Part shown: positions 1 to 8,327 of the stretch, piece after piece
Position numbering within the stretch: position 1 is the stretch's first letter
Layout of the letters: every line of letters begins with the position of its first letter
NCBI RefSeq assembly: GCF_041020765.1
Contig: NZ_JBEUEJ010000021.1
Length of the DNA stretch: 64,000 bases
Source: Kineococcus terrestris
GTDB lineage: Bacteria > Actinomycetota > Actinomycetes > Actinomycetales > Kineococcaceae
Reading direction: 5' to 3' (one strand)
Translations under genes and position numbers: made by a program
The notes under the pieces: model-generated
What the model was told of the DNA's origin: nothing
The model's input: the letters and a program-made list of their open reading frames with translations, nothing else
The model's database searches: none

Positions 1-62
1 CGCAGCCCAGGCCGTTCCAACGCTGGAAGAGCACGCTCTCACGGTCTCTTCGGGCGACTCGC

Positions 63-91
63 TTGACCGGGCCGGATCGGGCTCCTATGGT
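63..91 (+). promoter_or_regulatory. Sigma-70-type promoter of the sugar ABC operon
   Basis: A TTGACC hexamer at 63-68 and a TATGGT hexamer at 86-91 are separated by exactly 17 bases, the ideal spacing for a housekeeping promoter. Transcription would start near 98, giving a leader of about 130 bases before the GTG start at 229. It is followed directly by a LacI-type palindrome. No transcript data; inferred from sequence only. Confidence 0.6.
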
Positions 92-111
92 CGCTGCGAC
101 GACGGCGGGGT

Positions 112-123
112 CGAAAGCTTTCG
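112..123. promoter_or_regulatory. LacI-family type operator
   Basis: CGAAAGCTTTCG is a perfect 12-base palindrome with the central CG-rich half-sites typical of LacI/GalR-family sugar regulators. It sits about 14 bases after the predicted transcription start, where a bound repressor would block elongation or initiation. The regulator gene itself is not in the window and may lie to the left. A weaker near-palindrome TTCCAACGCTGGAA at 15-28 could be a second site. Confidence 0.55.
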
Positions 124-228
124 GCAACGTCGCGACAGCAATCGGGGCCTCGGCCCCCGGCGCGGTCACCCACGACCCCGTCGGACGGAGCAGCCGCGAG
201 GGAGCGGCTCGGCGCATCGGAGATCGAA

Positions 229-1566
229 GTGGATCAGCAGCGAACTTCTCGTCGGTCCTTCCTGACCCTGGCCATGGCGACCCCCCTCGCCGCGACGGCC
301 CTGACCGCCTGCGGCGGGTCCTCCGGGCCCGGCCAGGCCGCGGAGGGCGAGGCCTCCATCTGGTTCCTCACCGGTGAGCCGAAGGAGGCGATCCGCAACC
401 AGTCGGTGGAGAGCTTCAACGAGTCCTCCGAGACCGGCCAGCTCGCCCCCGTCGCCTACCAGAACGACGCCTACAAGACCAAGATCCGCACCTCCATCGG
501 CGCGGGCCAGGCGCCCACCCTGATCTTCAGCTGGGGCGGCGGCAGCGTCCGCGACTGGGCCCAGGCCGGCCAGATCGAGGACCTCACCAGCTGGATCGAG
601 GAGAACCCCGACGTCCGCACGCGCCTGTTCGACGCGGCGTGGAACCCGGGCATCGTCGACGGCGCCATCTACGCGGTCCCGCACGAGACCGTGCAGCCCG
701 TCTTCCTGTACTACAACAAGCGCCTGTTCGACCAGGTCGGCGCCCAGCCGCCGCAGACCTGGGACGACCTGCTCGCCCTCGTGCCCGTCTTCACCGAGGC
801 CGGCATCGCCCCCATCTCGCTGGCCGGCCAGTCGCGCTGGACCACGATGATGTGGCTGGAGTTCCTCGTCCTGCGCATCGCCGGCCAGGACGCCTACCAG
901 GCGATCAACGACAGCGCCCCCGACGCGTGGTCGGACCCGGCCGTCCTGCAGGCGCTCACCGCCGCCCAGGACCTCGTGCGCGCCGGCGGCTTCGTGGAGG
1001 GCTACAACTCCATCGTCGCCGACCAGAACGCCGACCAGGCCCTGCTGTACACCGACCGCGCGGCGATGCTGCTGCAGGGCAGCTGGTGCTTCGGCTCCAT
1101 CAAGGCCGACGGCGGGGACTTCGTCTCCGGCGGCAACCTGGGCTACCAGTCCTTCCCCGTCGTCACGGGCGGCGCGGGCGACCCGACCAGCACCGTCGGC
1201 AACCCGGCGCAGTACTACTCGATCTCCGCGAACGCCACGGACGAGCAGAAGGAGATCGCCCGCGACTACCTGGCCAACGGCGTCCTCACCGAGGAGATCG
1301 CCGAGGCCTTCATCAACGAGGGCGGCGAGGTCCCGATCCTCAAGGGCGTCGAGGACCAGCTCGCGGCGGCCGAGGACGGCGAGTTCCTGTCCTTCGTCTA
1401 CGACACCGCCGTCAACGCCTCCTTCTTCGGCATGTCCTGGGACCAGGCCCTGAGCCCGACCGCGGCGCAGGAGCTGCTGACCAACATCGAGCAGCTGTTC
1501 GGCAACCCGGACGGGTACACCCCGCAGCAGTTCGCCGACGCGATGAACGCGGCCACGGCCCAGTGA
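229..1566 (+). CDS. Sugar ABC transporter substrate-binding lipoprotein
   Basis: 445-residue extracellular solute-binding protein of the family-1 (maltose-type) class. The N-terminus has an RR pair at residues 8-9, a hydrophobic stretch and a lipobox LTAC with the lipidated Cys at 28, so it is an exported lipoprotein, possibly via Tat. The mature part has the usual two-lobe features of sugar binders, such as YNKRLFDQVG near residue 160. GTG at 229 is chosen because it gives the complete signal peptide. It is the first gene of an operon with two permeases and sugar-oxidising enzymes. The ligand is unknown; the ThuA and Gfo/Idh neighbours suggest a disaccharide or modified sugar. Confidence 0.93.
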   Translation: MDQQRTSRRSFLTLAMATPLAATALTACGGSSGPGQAAEGEASIWFLTGEPKEAIRNQSVESFNESSETGQLAPVAYQNDAYKTKIRTSIGAGQAPTLIFSWGGGSVRDWAQAGQIEDLTSWIEENPDVRTRLFDAAWNPGIVDGAIYAVPHETVQPVFLYYNKRLFDQVGAQPPQTWDDLLALVPVFTEAGIAPISLAGQSRWTTMMWLEFLVLRIAGQDAYQAINDSAPDAWSDPAVLQALTAAQDLVRAGGFVEGYNSIVADQNADQALLYTDRAAMLLQGSWCFGSIKADGGDFVSGGNLGYQSFPVVTGGAGDPTSTVGNPAQYYSISANATDEQKEIARDYLANGVLTEEIAEAFINEGGEVPILKGVEDQLAAAEDGEFLSFVYDTAVNASFFGMSWDQALSPTAAQELLTNIEQLFGNPDGYTPQQFADAMNAATAQ

Positions 1567-2507
1567 GCAGCGCAGCCAGCACCACCGCCGCGGCCCGTCC
1601 GGCCGCGGCGGTGGGGCACCGCGGGAGCTCCAAGACCGGCGGGACCGGCACGCTGTGGTGGCTCGTCCTGCCGGCGCTGGCCTTCTTCACCTTCTTCGGC
1701 ATCGTCCCGCTGGTCGGCGTCTTCGCCCTCAGCTTCACCGACTGGGACGGCATCGGCCCGGTCGAGTTCGCCGGCCTGAGCAGCTGGACGGCCGTCCTGC
1801 GCGACCCCGAGCTGCCCAACGCCCTGCTGGTGACCTTCCTCATCATGGCGCTGTCCTGGCTCTTCCAGACGCCCATCAGCCTGCTCATCGGCGTCTTCAC
1901 CGCCGGCTACCAGCGCTACCGGGCGTTCCTGGCGGTCCTGTACTTCATCCCGCTGCTGCTGAGCTCGGCCGCCATCGCCATCGTCTACAAGGCGCTGCTG
2001 GACCCGAACTTCGGCATCGGCGCCAGCCTCGGGCTGGGCATCCTCGACCAGGACTGGCTGGGCCGGCGCTGGCTCGCCCTCGGCGTGGTCATCTTCGTCG
2101 TCTCCTGGCAGTTCGTGCCGTTCCACTCCCTGATCTACCAGGGCGGCGTGCGGCAGATCCCGGCCTCGATGTACGAGGCGGCGCAGCTGGACGGCGCCGG
2201 GCGCGTGAAGCAGTTCTTCCACATCACCGTGCCGCAGCTGAAGTACACGATCATCACGTCCTCGACGCTGATGGTCGTCGGGTCGCTGACGTTCTTCGAC
2301 CTCATCTTCGTCCTGACGCAGGGCGGACCGGGCAACGCCACCCGGGCGCTGGCCCTGGACATGTACCTGCGCGGCTTCCGCGCCAGCCTCATGGGGCAGG
2401 CCAGCGCGATCGCCGTCATCCTCGTACTGGTCGGTCTCGCCCTCGCGCTGCTCCTGCGGCGCCTGGGCGGCAAGGACGCGAACAGCAGCCAGCTGGAAGG
2501 GGCCTGA
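1563..2507 (+). CDS. Sugar ABC transporter permease (MalF-like)
   Basis: 314-residue inner-membrane permease. The GTG at 1563 overlaps the stop of the binding-protein gene by 4 bases, which implies translational coupling. About six hydrophobic segments are visible. The cytoplasmic EAA loop, which contacts the ATPase, appears as YEAAQLDGAGRVKQFFHIT about two thirds into the protein. It pairs with the second permease to form the membrane pore. No ATP-binding subunit is encoded in the operon, so a shared MsiK-type ATPase elsewhere in the genome is expected, as is usual in actinomycetes. Confidence 0.92.
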   Translation: MSSAASTTAAARPAAAVGHRGSSKTGGTGTLWWLVLPALAFFTFFGIVPLVGVFALSFTDWDGIGPVEFAGLSSWTAVLRDPELPNALLVTFLIMALSWLFQTPISLLIGVFTAGYQRYRAFLAVLYFIPLLLSSAAIAIVYKALLDPNFGIGASLGLGILDQDWLGRRWLALGVVIFVVSWQFVPFHSLIYQGGVRQIPASMYEAAQLDGAGRVKQFFHITVPQLKYTIITSSTLMVVGSLTFFDLIFVLTQGGPGNATRALALDMYLRGFRASLMGQASAIAVILVLVGLALALLLRRLGGKDANSSQLEGA

Positions 2508-2510
2508 CCC

Positions 2511-3398
2511 ATGGCCACGACGGTCGACACGCCCCCCGAGACCAAGGCGGCGCCGCGCGCCAGCCGGCGCGGTGCCACCAGCACCTCGCGCAACTACCTC
2601 GGCGGCCTGGCCGGGTGGATCTGGCTGGCGATCATCATCGTCCCGATCTACTGGATCCTGGTCACCAGCTTCAAGGAGCAGTCGGAGTACTTCCGCACCA
2701 ACCCGCTGTCGCTGCCGGAGAACCCCACCTTCGCGGCGTACCAGCAGGTCATCGAGTCGGACATCGCCCGCTACTTCCTCAACAGCGTCATCATCACCGT
2801 GGGCACGGTGGTGCCGGCCATCCTCATGTCGTTCATGGCGGCCTTCGCCATCGTGCGCGGCGGCGGCGGGCGGTTCCTGCGCACCGTCAACGGCATCTTC
2901 CTCATGGGACTGGCCATCCCGCTGCAGGCGACGATCATCCCCGTCTACCTGATCATCATCCGGATGGAGCTGTACGACACGCTCTGGGCGCTGATCCTGC
3001 CCTCGATCGCGTTCGCCATCCCGCTGTCCGTCCTGCTGCTGAGCAACTTCATCCGCGACGTGCCCAACGAGCTGTTCGAGTCCATGCGCCTGGACGGCTC
3101 CAGCGAGTGGGGCAGCATGTGGCGCCTGGCGTTCCCGCTGACCCGTCCCGCGATCGTCACGGTGAGCATCTACAACGCCCTGCAGGTCTGGAACGGCTTC
3201 CTGCTGCCGCTGGTCCTGACCCAGAGCCCCGACAAGCGCGTGCTGCCGCTCGCGCTGTGGACGTTCCAGGGCCAGTACACGGTCAACATCCCGGCCGTCC
3301 TGGCCGCGGTCGTGCTGAGCACCCTGCCGATCCTCGTCCTGTACGTGGTCGGCCGCCGCCAGCTCATCGCCGGCCTCACCGCGGGCTTCTCCAAGTAG
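2511..3398 (+). CDS. Sugar ABC transporter permease (MalG-like)
   Basis: 295-residue second permease, ATG at 2511, three bases after the first permease. Six hydrophobic segments and the EAA-type loop (ELFESMRLDGSSEWGSMWRL, around residue 190) identify it as the MalG/UgpE partner. The C-terminus GLTAGFSK is typical of this family. It completes the transport part of the operon; a strong intercistronic hairpin follows before the catabolic genes. Confidence 0.93.
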   Translation: MATTVDTPPETKAAPRASRRGATSTSRNYLGGLAGWIWLAIIIVPIYWILVTSFKEQSEYFRTNPLSLPENPTFAAYQQVIESDIARYFLNSVIITVGTVVPAILMSFMAAFAIVRGGGGRFLRTVNGIFLMGLAIPLQATIIPVYLIIIRMELYDTLWALILPSIAFAIPLSVLLLSNFIRDVPNELFESMRLDGSSEWGSMWRLAFPLTRPAIVTVSIYNALQVWNGFLLPLVLTQSPDKRVLPLALWTFQGQYTVNIPAVLAAVVLSTLPILVLYVVGRRQLIAGLTAGFSK

Positions 3399-3423
3399 CC
3401 CCACCGCACGACCGCACGACACC

Positions 3424-3452
3424 GTCCCCGGGGCCCGGCGGGCCCCGGGGAC
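3424..3452 (+). terminator. Intercistronic GC hairpin
   Basis: Two perfectly complementary 13-base arms (3424-3436 and 3440-3452) with a 3-base loop lie between the permease stop and the ThuA-like gene. There is no T-tract, and the next gene has its own good ribosome-binding site. It may be a partial terminator or an mRNA-stabilising 3' end that raises transporter expression relative to the enzymes downstream. Confidence 0.5.
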
Positions 3453-3485
3453 CACCTGTTCGCACCGCACCCGGAAGGACCTCCT

Positions 3486-4193
3486 GTGACATCCCCCGCG
3501 GGCGGGCGCTCCGCGCTCGTCGTCCGAGGCGGCTGGGACGGGCACCAGCCCGTCGAGGCCACCGACCTGTTCATCCCGCACCTGGAGGCGAACGGATTCA
3601 CCGTCCGCGTCGAGGGCTCGCCCGAGGTCTACGCCGACGGCGACTACATGGCCGGGGTGGACCTGGTCGTGCAGTGCAACACGATGAGCACGATCGAGAA
3701 GGACCAGCTCGCCGGCCTGATGACGGCCGTGGCGAACGGCACCGGGATGGCCGGCTGGCACGGCGGGATCGCGGACTCCTACCGCAACTCCTCCGACTAC
3801 CTGCACTTCATCGGCGGGCAGTTCGCCTGCCACCCGGGCAAGGCGCCCGAGGAGCTCACCGGCGAGCAGTCGGACAACTACGTCCCCTACCGCGTCGAGA
3901 TGCTGCCCGCGGCCGCCGACCACCCCATCACCCAGGGCATCGGCGACTTCGACCTGGTCACCGAGCAGTACTGGGTGCTGACCGACGACTACCTCGACGT
4001 GCTGGCCACCACGACCCAGGCCGTGCGCGCGTGGGACCCCTGGCACCGCCCCGTGACCTCCCCGGCGATCTGGACCCGCCAGTGGGGGAAGGGGCGCATG
4101 TTCGTCAGCACCCCGGGGCACAACGTCGAGGTGCTGAAGGACGAGAACGTCAAGACCATCATCGAGAGGGGCCTGCTGTGGGCGGCACGGTGA
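3486..4193 (+). CDS. ThuA-like (trehalose utilisation) domain protein
   Basis: 235-residue single-domain protein of the ThuA family, which has a glutamine-amidotransferase-like fold. Recognisable parts are the N-terminal strand ALVVRGGWDGHQP, the GMAGWHGGIADS motif near residue 95 and TEQYWVL near 160. The GTG at 3486 has a GGAAGGA ribosome-binding site. In rhizobia ThuA acts with the dehydrogenase ThuB on trehalose-type disaccharides through 3-keto sugars; its exact reaction is unsettled. Here it overlaps a Gfo/Idh/MocA dehydrogenase gene by 4 bases, which supports the same ThuA-ThuB type pairing. Substrate is inferred, not shown. Confidence 0.85.
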   Translation: MTSPAGGRSALVVRGGWDGHQPVEATDLFIPHLEANGFTVRVEGSPEVYADGDYMAGVDLVVQCNTMSTIEKDQLAGLMTAVANGTGMAGWHGGIADSYRNSSDYLHFIGGQFACHPGKAPEELTGEQSDNYVPYRVEMLPAAADHPITQGIGDFDLVTEQYWVLTDDYLDVLATTTQAVRAWDPWHRPVTSPAIWTRQWGKGRMFVSTPGHNVEVLKDENVKTIIERGLLWAAR

Positions 4194-5332
4194 ACCCGCT
4201 GCGCGTCGGCGTCGTCGGCGCCGGCACGATCAGCGCGCAGTACTCCGCGTGCCTGCAGCGGCTGCCGCAGCTGCGCGTCACGGCGGTCTCGGACCTGTCG
4301 GCCGAGCGCGCCGGCGCCCTGGCCGCCGAGCACGAGGGCGCCCGCGTCCTGGAGCTGCCGCAGCTGATGGCCTCCGACGACGTCGACGTCGTCCTCAACC
4401 TCACGCTGCCGCGCACGCACGCCGACATCGCGCTGCAGGCGCTGGCCGCCGGCAAGCACGTGTACGGCGAGAAGCCGCTGGCGATGGACGTGGCCGAGGG
4501 CCGCGGGGTCGTCGAGGCCGCCGCGGCCGCCGGGCTGCGCGTCGGCTGCGCGCCCGACACCGTCCTGGGCACCGGCGTGCAGACCGCCCGCGCCGTCGTC
4601 GACGCCGGCGAGATCGGCGTCCCGCACTCGGCCACGGCGTTCATGACCACGCCCGGGCACGAGCGCTGGCACCACTTCCCCGACTTCTACTACCAGCCGG
4701 GCGGCGGCCCGCTGCTGGACATGGGGCCGTACTACATCACCTCGCTGGTGCACCTGCTCGGTCCCGTCGAGCGCGTCGTCGGCGTCTCCTGGCGCCCCTC
4801 GCCGACCCGCACGATCGGCCGCGGCCCGCGGGCCGGGGAGAGCTTCGAGGTCACCACGGACTCCTCCACCGCGGGGATCCTCGTGCACGCCTCGGGCGCC
4901 GTGTCCACGCTCGTCATGAGCTTCGACACCTGGGCGGCGCGGCTGCCGCGCATCGAGGTCCACGGCACCGGCGGCTCGCTGTCCGTGCCCGACCCGAACC
5001 TCTTCGACGGCACCGTGGAGGTCTACTCGGCGGCCAGCGCCCCCGAGCCGGGCCCCGGCGCCGACCACGAGGCCAACTGGCGCGACGCCGGCGTGCGGGC
5101 GGGCTACCTCGACGCCGGCCGCGGCTACGGCCTGGCCGACCTGGCGGTGGCGCTGGGCGAGGGCCGCGCGCACCGCGCCAGCGACGAGGTCGCGCTGCAC
5201 GTCCTGGACGTCATGGAGTCCGTGCAGCGCGCCGCCGCCACGCGCGGCTCGGTCGAGCTGACCACGACGTGCGAGCGACCAGAGGCGATCGCCTCCCCGG
5301 TCGACCTCACCGCCGCGGCCGTCGGCGCGTGA
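4190..5332 (+). CDS. Gfo/Idh/MocA-family dehydrogenase (ThuB-like role)
   Basis: 380-residue NAD(P)-dependent sugar or cyclitol oxidoreductase. The Rossmann motif VGVVGAGTIS is at the N-terminus, the EKPLAM motif near residue 97 carries the conserved catalytic-region Lys, and GGGPLLDMGPYYI near 170 is typical of the C-terminal domain. The GTG overlaps the ThuA-like stop by 4 bases. Next to ThuA it probably oxidises a glycoside, perhaps at C3, but sequence alone cannot fix the substrate. Confidence 0.9.
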   Translation: MNPLRVGVVGAGTISAQYSACLQRLPQLRVTAVSDLSAERAGALAAEHEGARVLELPQLMASDDVDVVLNLTLPRTHADIALQALAAGKHVYGEKPLAMDVAEGRGVVEAAAAAGLRVGCAPDTVLGTGVQTARAVVDAGEIGVPHSATAFMTTPGHERWHHFPDFYYQPGGGPLLDMGPYYITSLVHLLGPVERVVGVSWRPSPTRTIGRGPRAGESFEVTTDSSTAGILVHASGAVSTLVMSFDTWAARLPRIEVHGTGGSLSVPDPNLFDGTVEVYSAASAPEPGPGADHEANWRDAGVRAGYLDAGRGYGLADLAVALGEGRAHRASDEVALHVLDVMESVQRAAATRGSVELTTTCERPEAIASPVDLTAAAVGA

Positions 5333-6222
5333 GCGGCACCCGGGTGGACGGCGGCTGGCGGGGGCTGGAGGCCGACGGCCCCCACGGGCCCGTCCCGGTC
5401 CGCGTCCACCCGGGGGCAGGCGACGGCTGGCTGCTGTGGGTCCACGGCGGCGGGTTCGTCGCCGGCGACCTCGACATGCACGAGGCCGACGGGGTCGCGC
5501 GGTGGCTGGCCGCCGACGCCGGCCTGACCGTCGTCACCGTCGACCACCGGCTGGCCACCCGGCTGGAGGACAGCCCCCGCTGGCCGGTGCGCTGGCCCGT
5601 GCCCTCCGACGACGTGCTCGCCGCGTGGGACCTCGTCACCACCCGCGCCGGCGGTGCACCCGTCCACCTGGGCGGGTGCTCGGCCGGCGCCAACCTGGCC
5701 GCGGGCGCCGTGCTGCGCCTGCTGGAGCGCGGGCGCGCGGTGCCGCGCTCGCTGGTGCTGGCCTACCCGACGCTGCACGTCGTGCAGCCGCCGCCCGGCG
5801 ACGACCTGGCCGCCGCGCTGCTGTCGCTGCCGGCGCAGGACGGCTGGGGCCCGGAGCAGGTGCGTGGCATGTACGCCAACCTCCTCGGCCCCGCGCTGCT
5901 GGAGACCTCCGGCGCGGGCGGTGAGGGCGCCGTGGACGTGCCGCTGGCCGCCGTGCCCGGTGCCGCCCGGCCCGAGGACGTCGCCGCCTTCCCGGCCACC
6001 TACGTCCTGCTCGGCGACGTCGACGGCCTGCGGCCCTCGGGCGAGGACTTCGCCCGCACGCTGGACGCGGCCGGGGTGCCGGTGCGCGTGGAGGTCGAGG
6101 AGGGCACCGTGCACGGGCACCTCAACCGCCCCGAGGAGCCCTCCTGCGCGCGCAGCCTGCAGCGCCTGAGCCGGTGGTACGCCGAGCACCACGCCGAGCA
6201 CCACGCCGACCCCGGGGCGTGA
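5329..6222 (+). CDS. Alpha/beta hydrolase of the HSL (HGGG) esterase type
   Basis: 297-residue hydrolase of the hormone-sensitive-lipase class. The oxyanion-hole motif HGGG is at residues 39-42 and the nucleophile elbow GGCSAG has Ser at 118. A likely Asp (GDVDGLRPS) and His (VHGHLNRP) complete the triad near the C-terminus. It starts at a GTG overlapping the dehydrogenase stop by 4 bases and ends the sugar operon. It may remove acyl groups from the imported sugar or open a lactone made by the dehydrogenase; both are guesses from context. Confidence 0.85.
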   Translation: MSGTRVDGGWRGLEADGPHGPVPVRVHPGAGDGWLLWVHGGGFVAGDLDMHEADGVARWLAADAGLTVVTVDHRLATRLEDSPRWPVRWPVPSDDVLAAWDLVTTRAGGAPVHLGGCSAGANLAAGAVLRLLERGRAVPRSLVLAYPTLHVVQPPPGDDLAAALLSLPAQDGWGPEQVRGMYANLLGPALLETSGAGGEGAVDVPLAAVPGAARPEDVAAFPATYVLLGDVDGLRPSGEDFARTLDAAGVPVRVEVEEGTVHGHLNRPEEPSCARSLQRLSRWYAEHHAEHHADPGA

Positions 6223-6271
6223 GACCGCACCCGCGACCTCACACCGCGGCCCTCCCGGACGTCTACCGGGT

Positions 6272-6850
6272 GTGAGAGCGGAGCGGGGCCCGGAGCCCTT
6301 CGAGGCGGTCGTGCGGCGGCACGGGCCCGCGGTGCTGCGGGTGTGCCGCGCCGTGGTCGGGCCCGACGCGGCCGACGACGCCTGGTCGGAGACCTTCCTC
6401 GCCGCGCTGCGCGCCTACCCGCGGCTGCCGCCGGGCAGCGACGTGCGCGCCTGGCTGGTGACGATCGCCCACCGCAAGGCCCTGGACGACCACCGCGCCC
6501 GCCGCCGGCGGCCCGTGCCCGTGGGGGCGCTGCCCGAGGAGGGGGACCGCGCCGGCGCGGTGCCCGGCCCCGGCTCCTGGCGCGAGGACCTGTGGGAGGC
6601 CGTGGCGGCGCTGCCGGACAAGCAGCGCCGCTGCGTGGCCTACCACCACCTCGCCGGGCTTCCGCACGCCGAGGTCGCCGCCCTGGTGGGCGGCACGTCC
6701 GCGGCCGCCCGCCGGGCCGCCTCCGACGGGGTGCGGGCCCTGCGGCGGACCTGGACGGCGGACCCGGACGACGCCCCGGGCGGGGCGGGCGCGGCGGGTG
6801 GGACGCACGAGCAGCGGTCGACGACGCAGGGGGTGCTCCGTGGGCGGTGA
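6272..6850 (+). CDS. ECF-like RNA polymerase sigma factor
   Basis: 192-residue sigma-70-like protein with region 2 at about residues 10-75 (AWLVTIAHRKALDDHRARRR marks its end) and region 4 at about 105-160 (EAVAALPDKQRRCVAYHHLA followed by a helix-turn-helix-like segment). GTG at 6272 gives a full region 2; no clear ribosome-binding site is visible. Its 3' end overlaps the alkyltransferase gene by 11 bases, so both are probably made from one transcript. No anti-sigma gene is adjacent. The region-4 helix is somewhat divergent. Confidence 0.82.
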   Translation: MRAERGPEPFEAVVRRHGPAVLRVCRAVVGPDAADDAWSETFLAALRAYPRLPPGSDVRAWLVTIAHRKALDDHRARRRRPVPVGALPEEGDRAGAVPGPGSWREDLWEAVAALPDKQRRCVAYHHLAGLPHAEVAALVGGTSAAARRAASDGVRALRRTWTADPDDAPGGAGAAGGTHEQRSTTQGVLRGR

Positions 6851-7535
6851 CGTGGAGCTGGACGTGGCTCTGGACGGGGCTCTCGACGGGGCTCTGGACG
6901 ACGGGGAGCACCGGGGGGGCAGCGCGGTCGAGCGGCTCCTGCGGGACCTGGTGCGCCGGGCGGAGGCCGAGCAGCTGCTCGACGTCGCCTACCGGGTCGT
7001 GGACGGCCCGCTGGGGCCGCTGCTGCTGGCGGCCACCCCGCGCGGGCTGGTGCGCGTGGCGTTCGCCGTCGAGGGGCACGAGGCGGTGCTGCAGGACCTC
7101 GCCGACCGCGTCAGCCCGCGCGTGCTGCACGCGCCGGGACGACTGGACGAGGCCGCCCGCCAGCTGGACGCCTACCTGGCCGGGCGGCGGCGCGCGGTGG
7201 ACGTGCCGCTGGACCTGGCGCTGGCGCGCGGCGGCTTCCGCCGCGAGGTGCTGGCCGCGCTGCGGCGCATCCCCTACGGCGGGACCGCCACGTACGCGCA
7301 GGTGGCGGCGGCCTCGGGCAGCCCGGCGGCCGTGCGCGCCGTCGGGACCGCCTGCGCGCGCAACCCGCTGCCGCTGGTGGTGCCCTGCCACCGGGTCGTG
7401 CGCAGCGACGGCCGCGCCGGGCAGTACCTGGGCGGGGCCGACGTGAAGCTGCGGTTGCTGCTCCTGGAGGGGGCGCGGCACGATCGGGACGAGGGTGGAG
7501 CACCGCGCGGTGCCCGAGCGGGAGGTGACCGGTGA
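6840..7535 (+). CDS. ogt: Methylated-DNA-[protein]-cysteine S-methyltransferase
   Basis: 231-residue suicide DNA-repair protein that transfers alkyl groups from O6-alkylguanine to its own cysteine. The active-site motif VPCHRVV has Cys at about residue 183, and the preceding IPYGGTATYAQVA is the DNA-binding helix region. GTG at 6840 is preferred to a start 42 bases upstream because a GCAGGGGG ribosome-binding site precedes it. A low-complexity acidic N-terminal extension (about 45 residues with VALDGAL repeats) precedes the usual domain. Coupling to the sigma factor suggests damage-linked expression. Confidence 0.92.
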   Translation: MGGDVELDVALDGALDGALDDGEHRGGSAVERLLRDLVRRAEAEQLLDVAYRVVDGPLGPLLLAATPRGLVRVAFAVEGHEAVLQDLADRVSPRVLHAPGRLDEAARQLDAYLAGRRRAVDVPLDLALARGGFRREVLAALRRIPYGGTATYAQVAAASGSPAAVRAVGTACARNPLPLVVPCHRVVRSDGRAGQYLGGADVKLRLLLLEGARHDRDEGGAPRGARAGGDR

Positions 7536-7735
7536 GCGAGGACGTCAGCGAGCACGACGCGCCCGACTACGCGCCGGACCCCGCGCTGCGGCCCGAGGAC
7601 ACCGAGGCCGTCGAGGAGGCCGTCGAGCGGGTGCGCGAGCCGTCGGGCGAGCGCCCGGAGCCCAGCGACGCCGACGAGCGCGACGTCCCGGTGGACGACC
7701 CGGACGACGCCGACGAGCCCGCCGGTGGCGCGTGA
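7532..7735 (+). CDS. Small acidic hypothetical protein
   Basis: 67 residues, very rich in Asp, Glu and Pro, with no hydrophobic segment and no family I recognise. The GTG at 7532 overlaps the stop of the alkyltransferase gene by 4 bases and a GGGAGGTG ribosome-binding site lies just upstream, so it is probably translated as part of this operon. It looks intrinsically disordered. Function unknown. Confidence 0.6.
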   Translation: MSEDVSEHDAPDYAPDPALRPEDTEAVEEAVERVREPSGERPEPSDADERDVPVDDPDDADEPAGGA

Positions 7736-7757
7736 GCGGACGACCGGGAGGCCCGCG

Positions 7758-8327
7758 GTGCGCTGGGTGCTGCTGCTGCGCGGGGTGAACGTCGGCCGGA
7801 TCACCGTCCGCGGCGCCGCCCTGTCGGCGTGCCTGACCGGGGCGGGGTTCACCGGCGTGCGCACCGTCCTGGCCTCCGGCAACGCGGTCGTGGACGTGGC
7901 GGACGAGGCGGGCGAGGCGGGCCCGGCCGGCGAGGGCGGCGCGGACGGCGCGGAGGTGGTGCGCGCGCGGGCGGAGGCGGCGCTGCGGGCGGGGTTCGGG
8001 TACGAGGCGTGGGTCGTGGCGATGACCCCCGCGCGCCTGGCCGAGGTCGCCGACGGGTGGCCCTTCGGGCACGAGGAGGGGGTGCGGGAGCACTGCGTCC
8101 TCACCTCCGACCCCGCGCGGCTTGCCGACCTGCACGCCACCGCCCCCGTCGGCGAGCGCGAGCGCGTGCGGCTGGCCGGGGACGTCCTGTACTGGGCGGT
8201 GCCGGCCGGTTCGAGCACGGACACCCCCTTCGCGCGGGCGCTGGCCGCGGCGCGCTGGAAGCCGCACGTCACCACCCGCACCGTGCGCACGCTGCGCCGG
8301 GTGCTCACCGCGGCGGAGGCCCCGTGA
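7758..8327 (+). CDS. DUF1697 family protein
   Basis: 189 residues beginning VRWVLLLRGVNVGR, which matches the typical DUF1697 start (aLLRGINVGG). The fold is known from structures but the function is not. I chose GTG 7758 over a GTG at 7725 because the domain normally begins right at this strand and a GGGAGG site lies 6-7 bases before it. Internal residues such as VLASGNAVV and the C-terminal TTRTVRTLRRV fit the family. It overlaps the next gene by 4 bases. Confidence 0.8.
   Translation: MRWVLLLRGVNVGRITVRGAALSACLTGAGFTGVRTVLASGNAVVDVADEAGEAGPAGEGGADGAEVVRARAEAALRAGFGYEAWVVAMTPARLAEVADGWPFGHEEGVREHCVLTSDPARLADLHATAPVGERERVRLAGDVLYWAVPAGSSTDTPFARALAAARWKPHVTTRTVRTLRRVLTAAEAP

Noticed and set aside
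15..28. Near-palindrome TTCCAACGCTGGAA as a second LacI-type operator
   Set aside because: Interesting by position but the centre is imperfect and the half-sites differ from the 112-123 site, so it is only mentioned, not called.
1..62. A partial gene at the left edge
   Set aside because: No frame with recognisable protein features crosses the edge, and the region carries the promoter of the sugar operon.
1398..4121. Very long minus-strand open frame (over 900 codons) opposite the sugar operon
   Set aside because: It is an antisense artefact of high GC, composed of Arg/His/Asp/Gln/Val-rich nonsense without domains, over well-supported plus-strand genes.
1655..4189. Long plus-strand open frame running into the Gfo/Idh gene
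   Set aside because: Only its last 380 codons make a protein; the earlier part is out-of-frame shadow of the two permeases and ThuA-like gene. The true start is GTG 4190.
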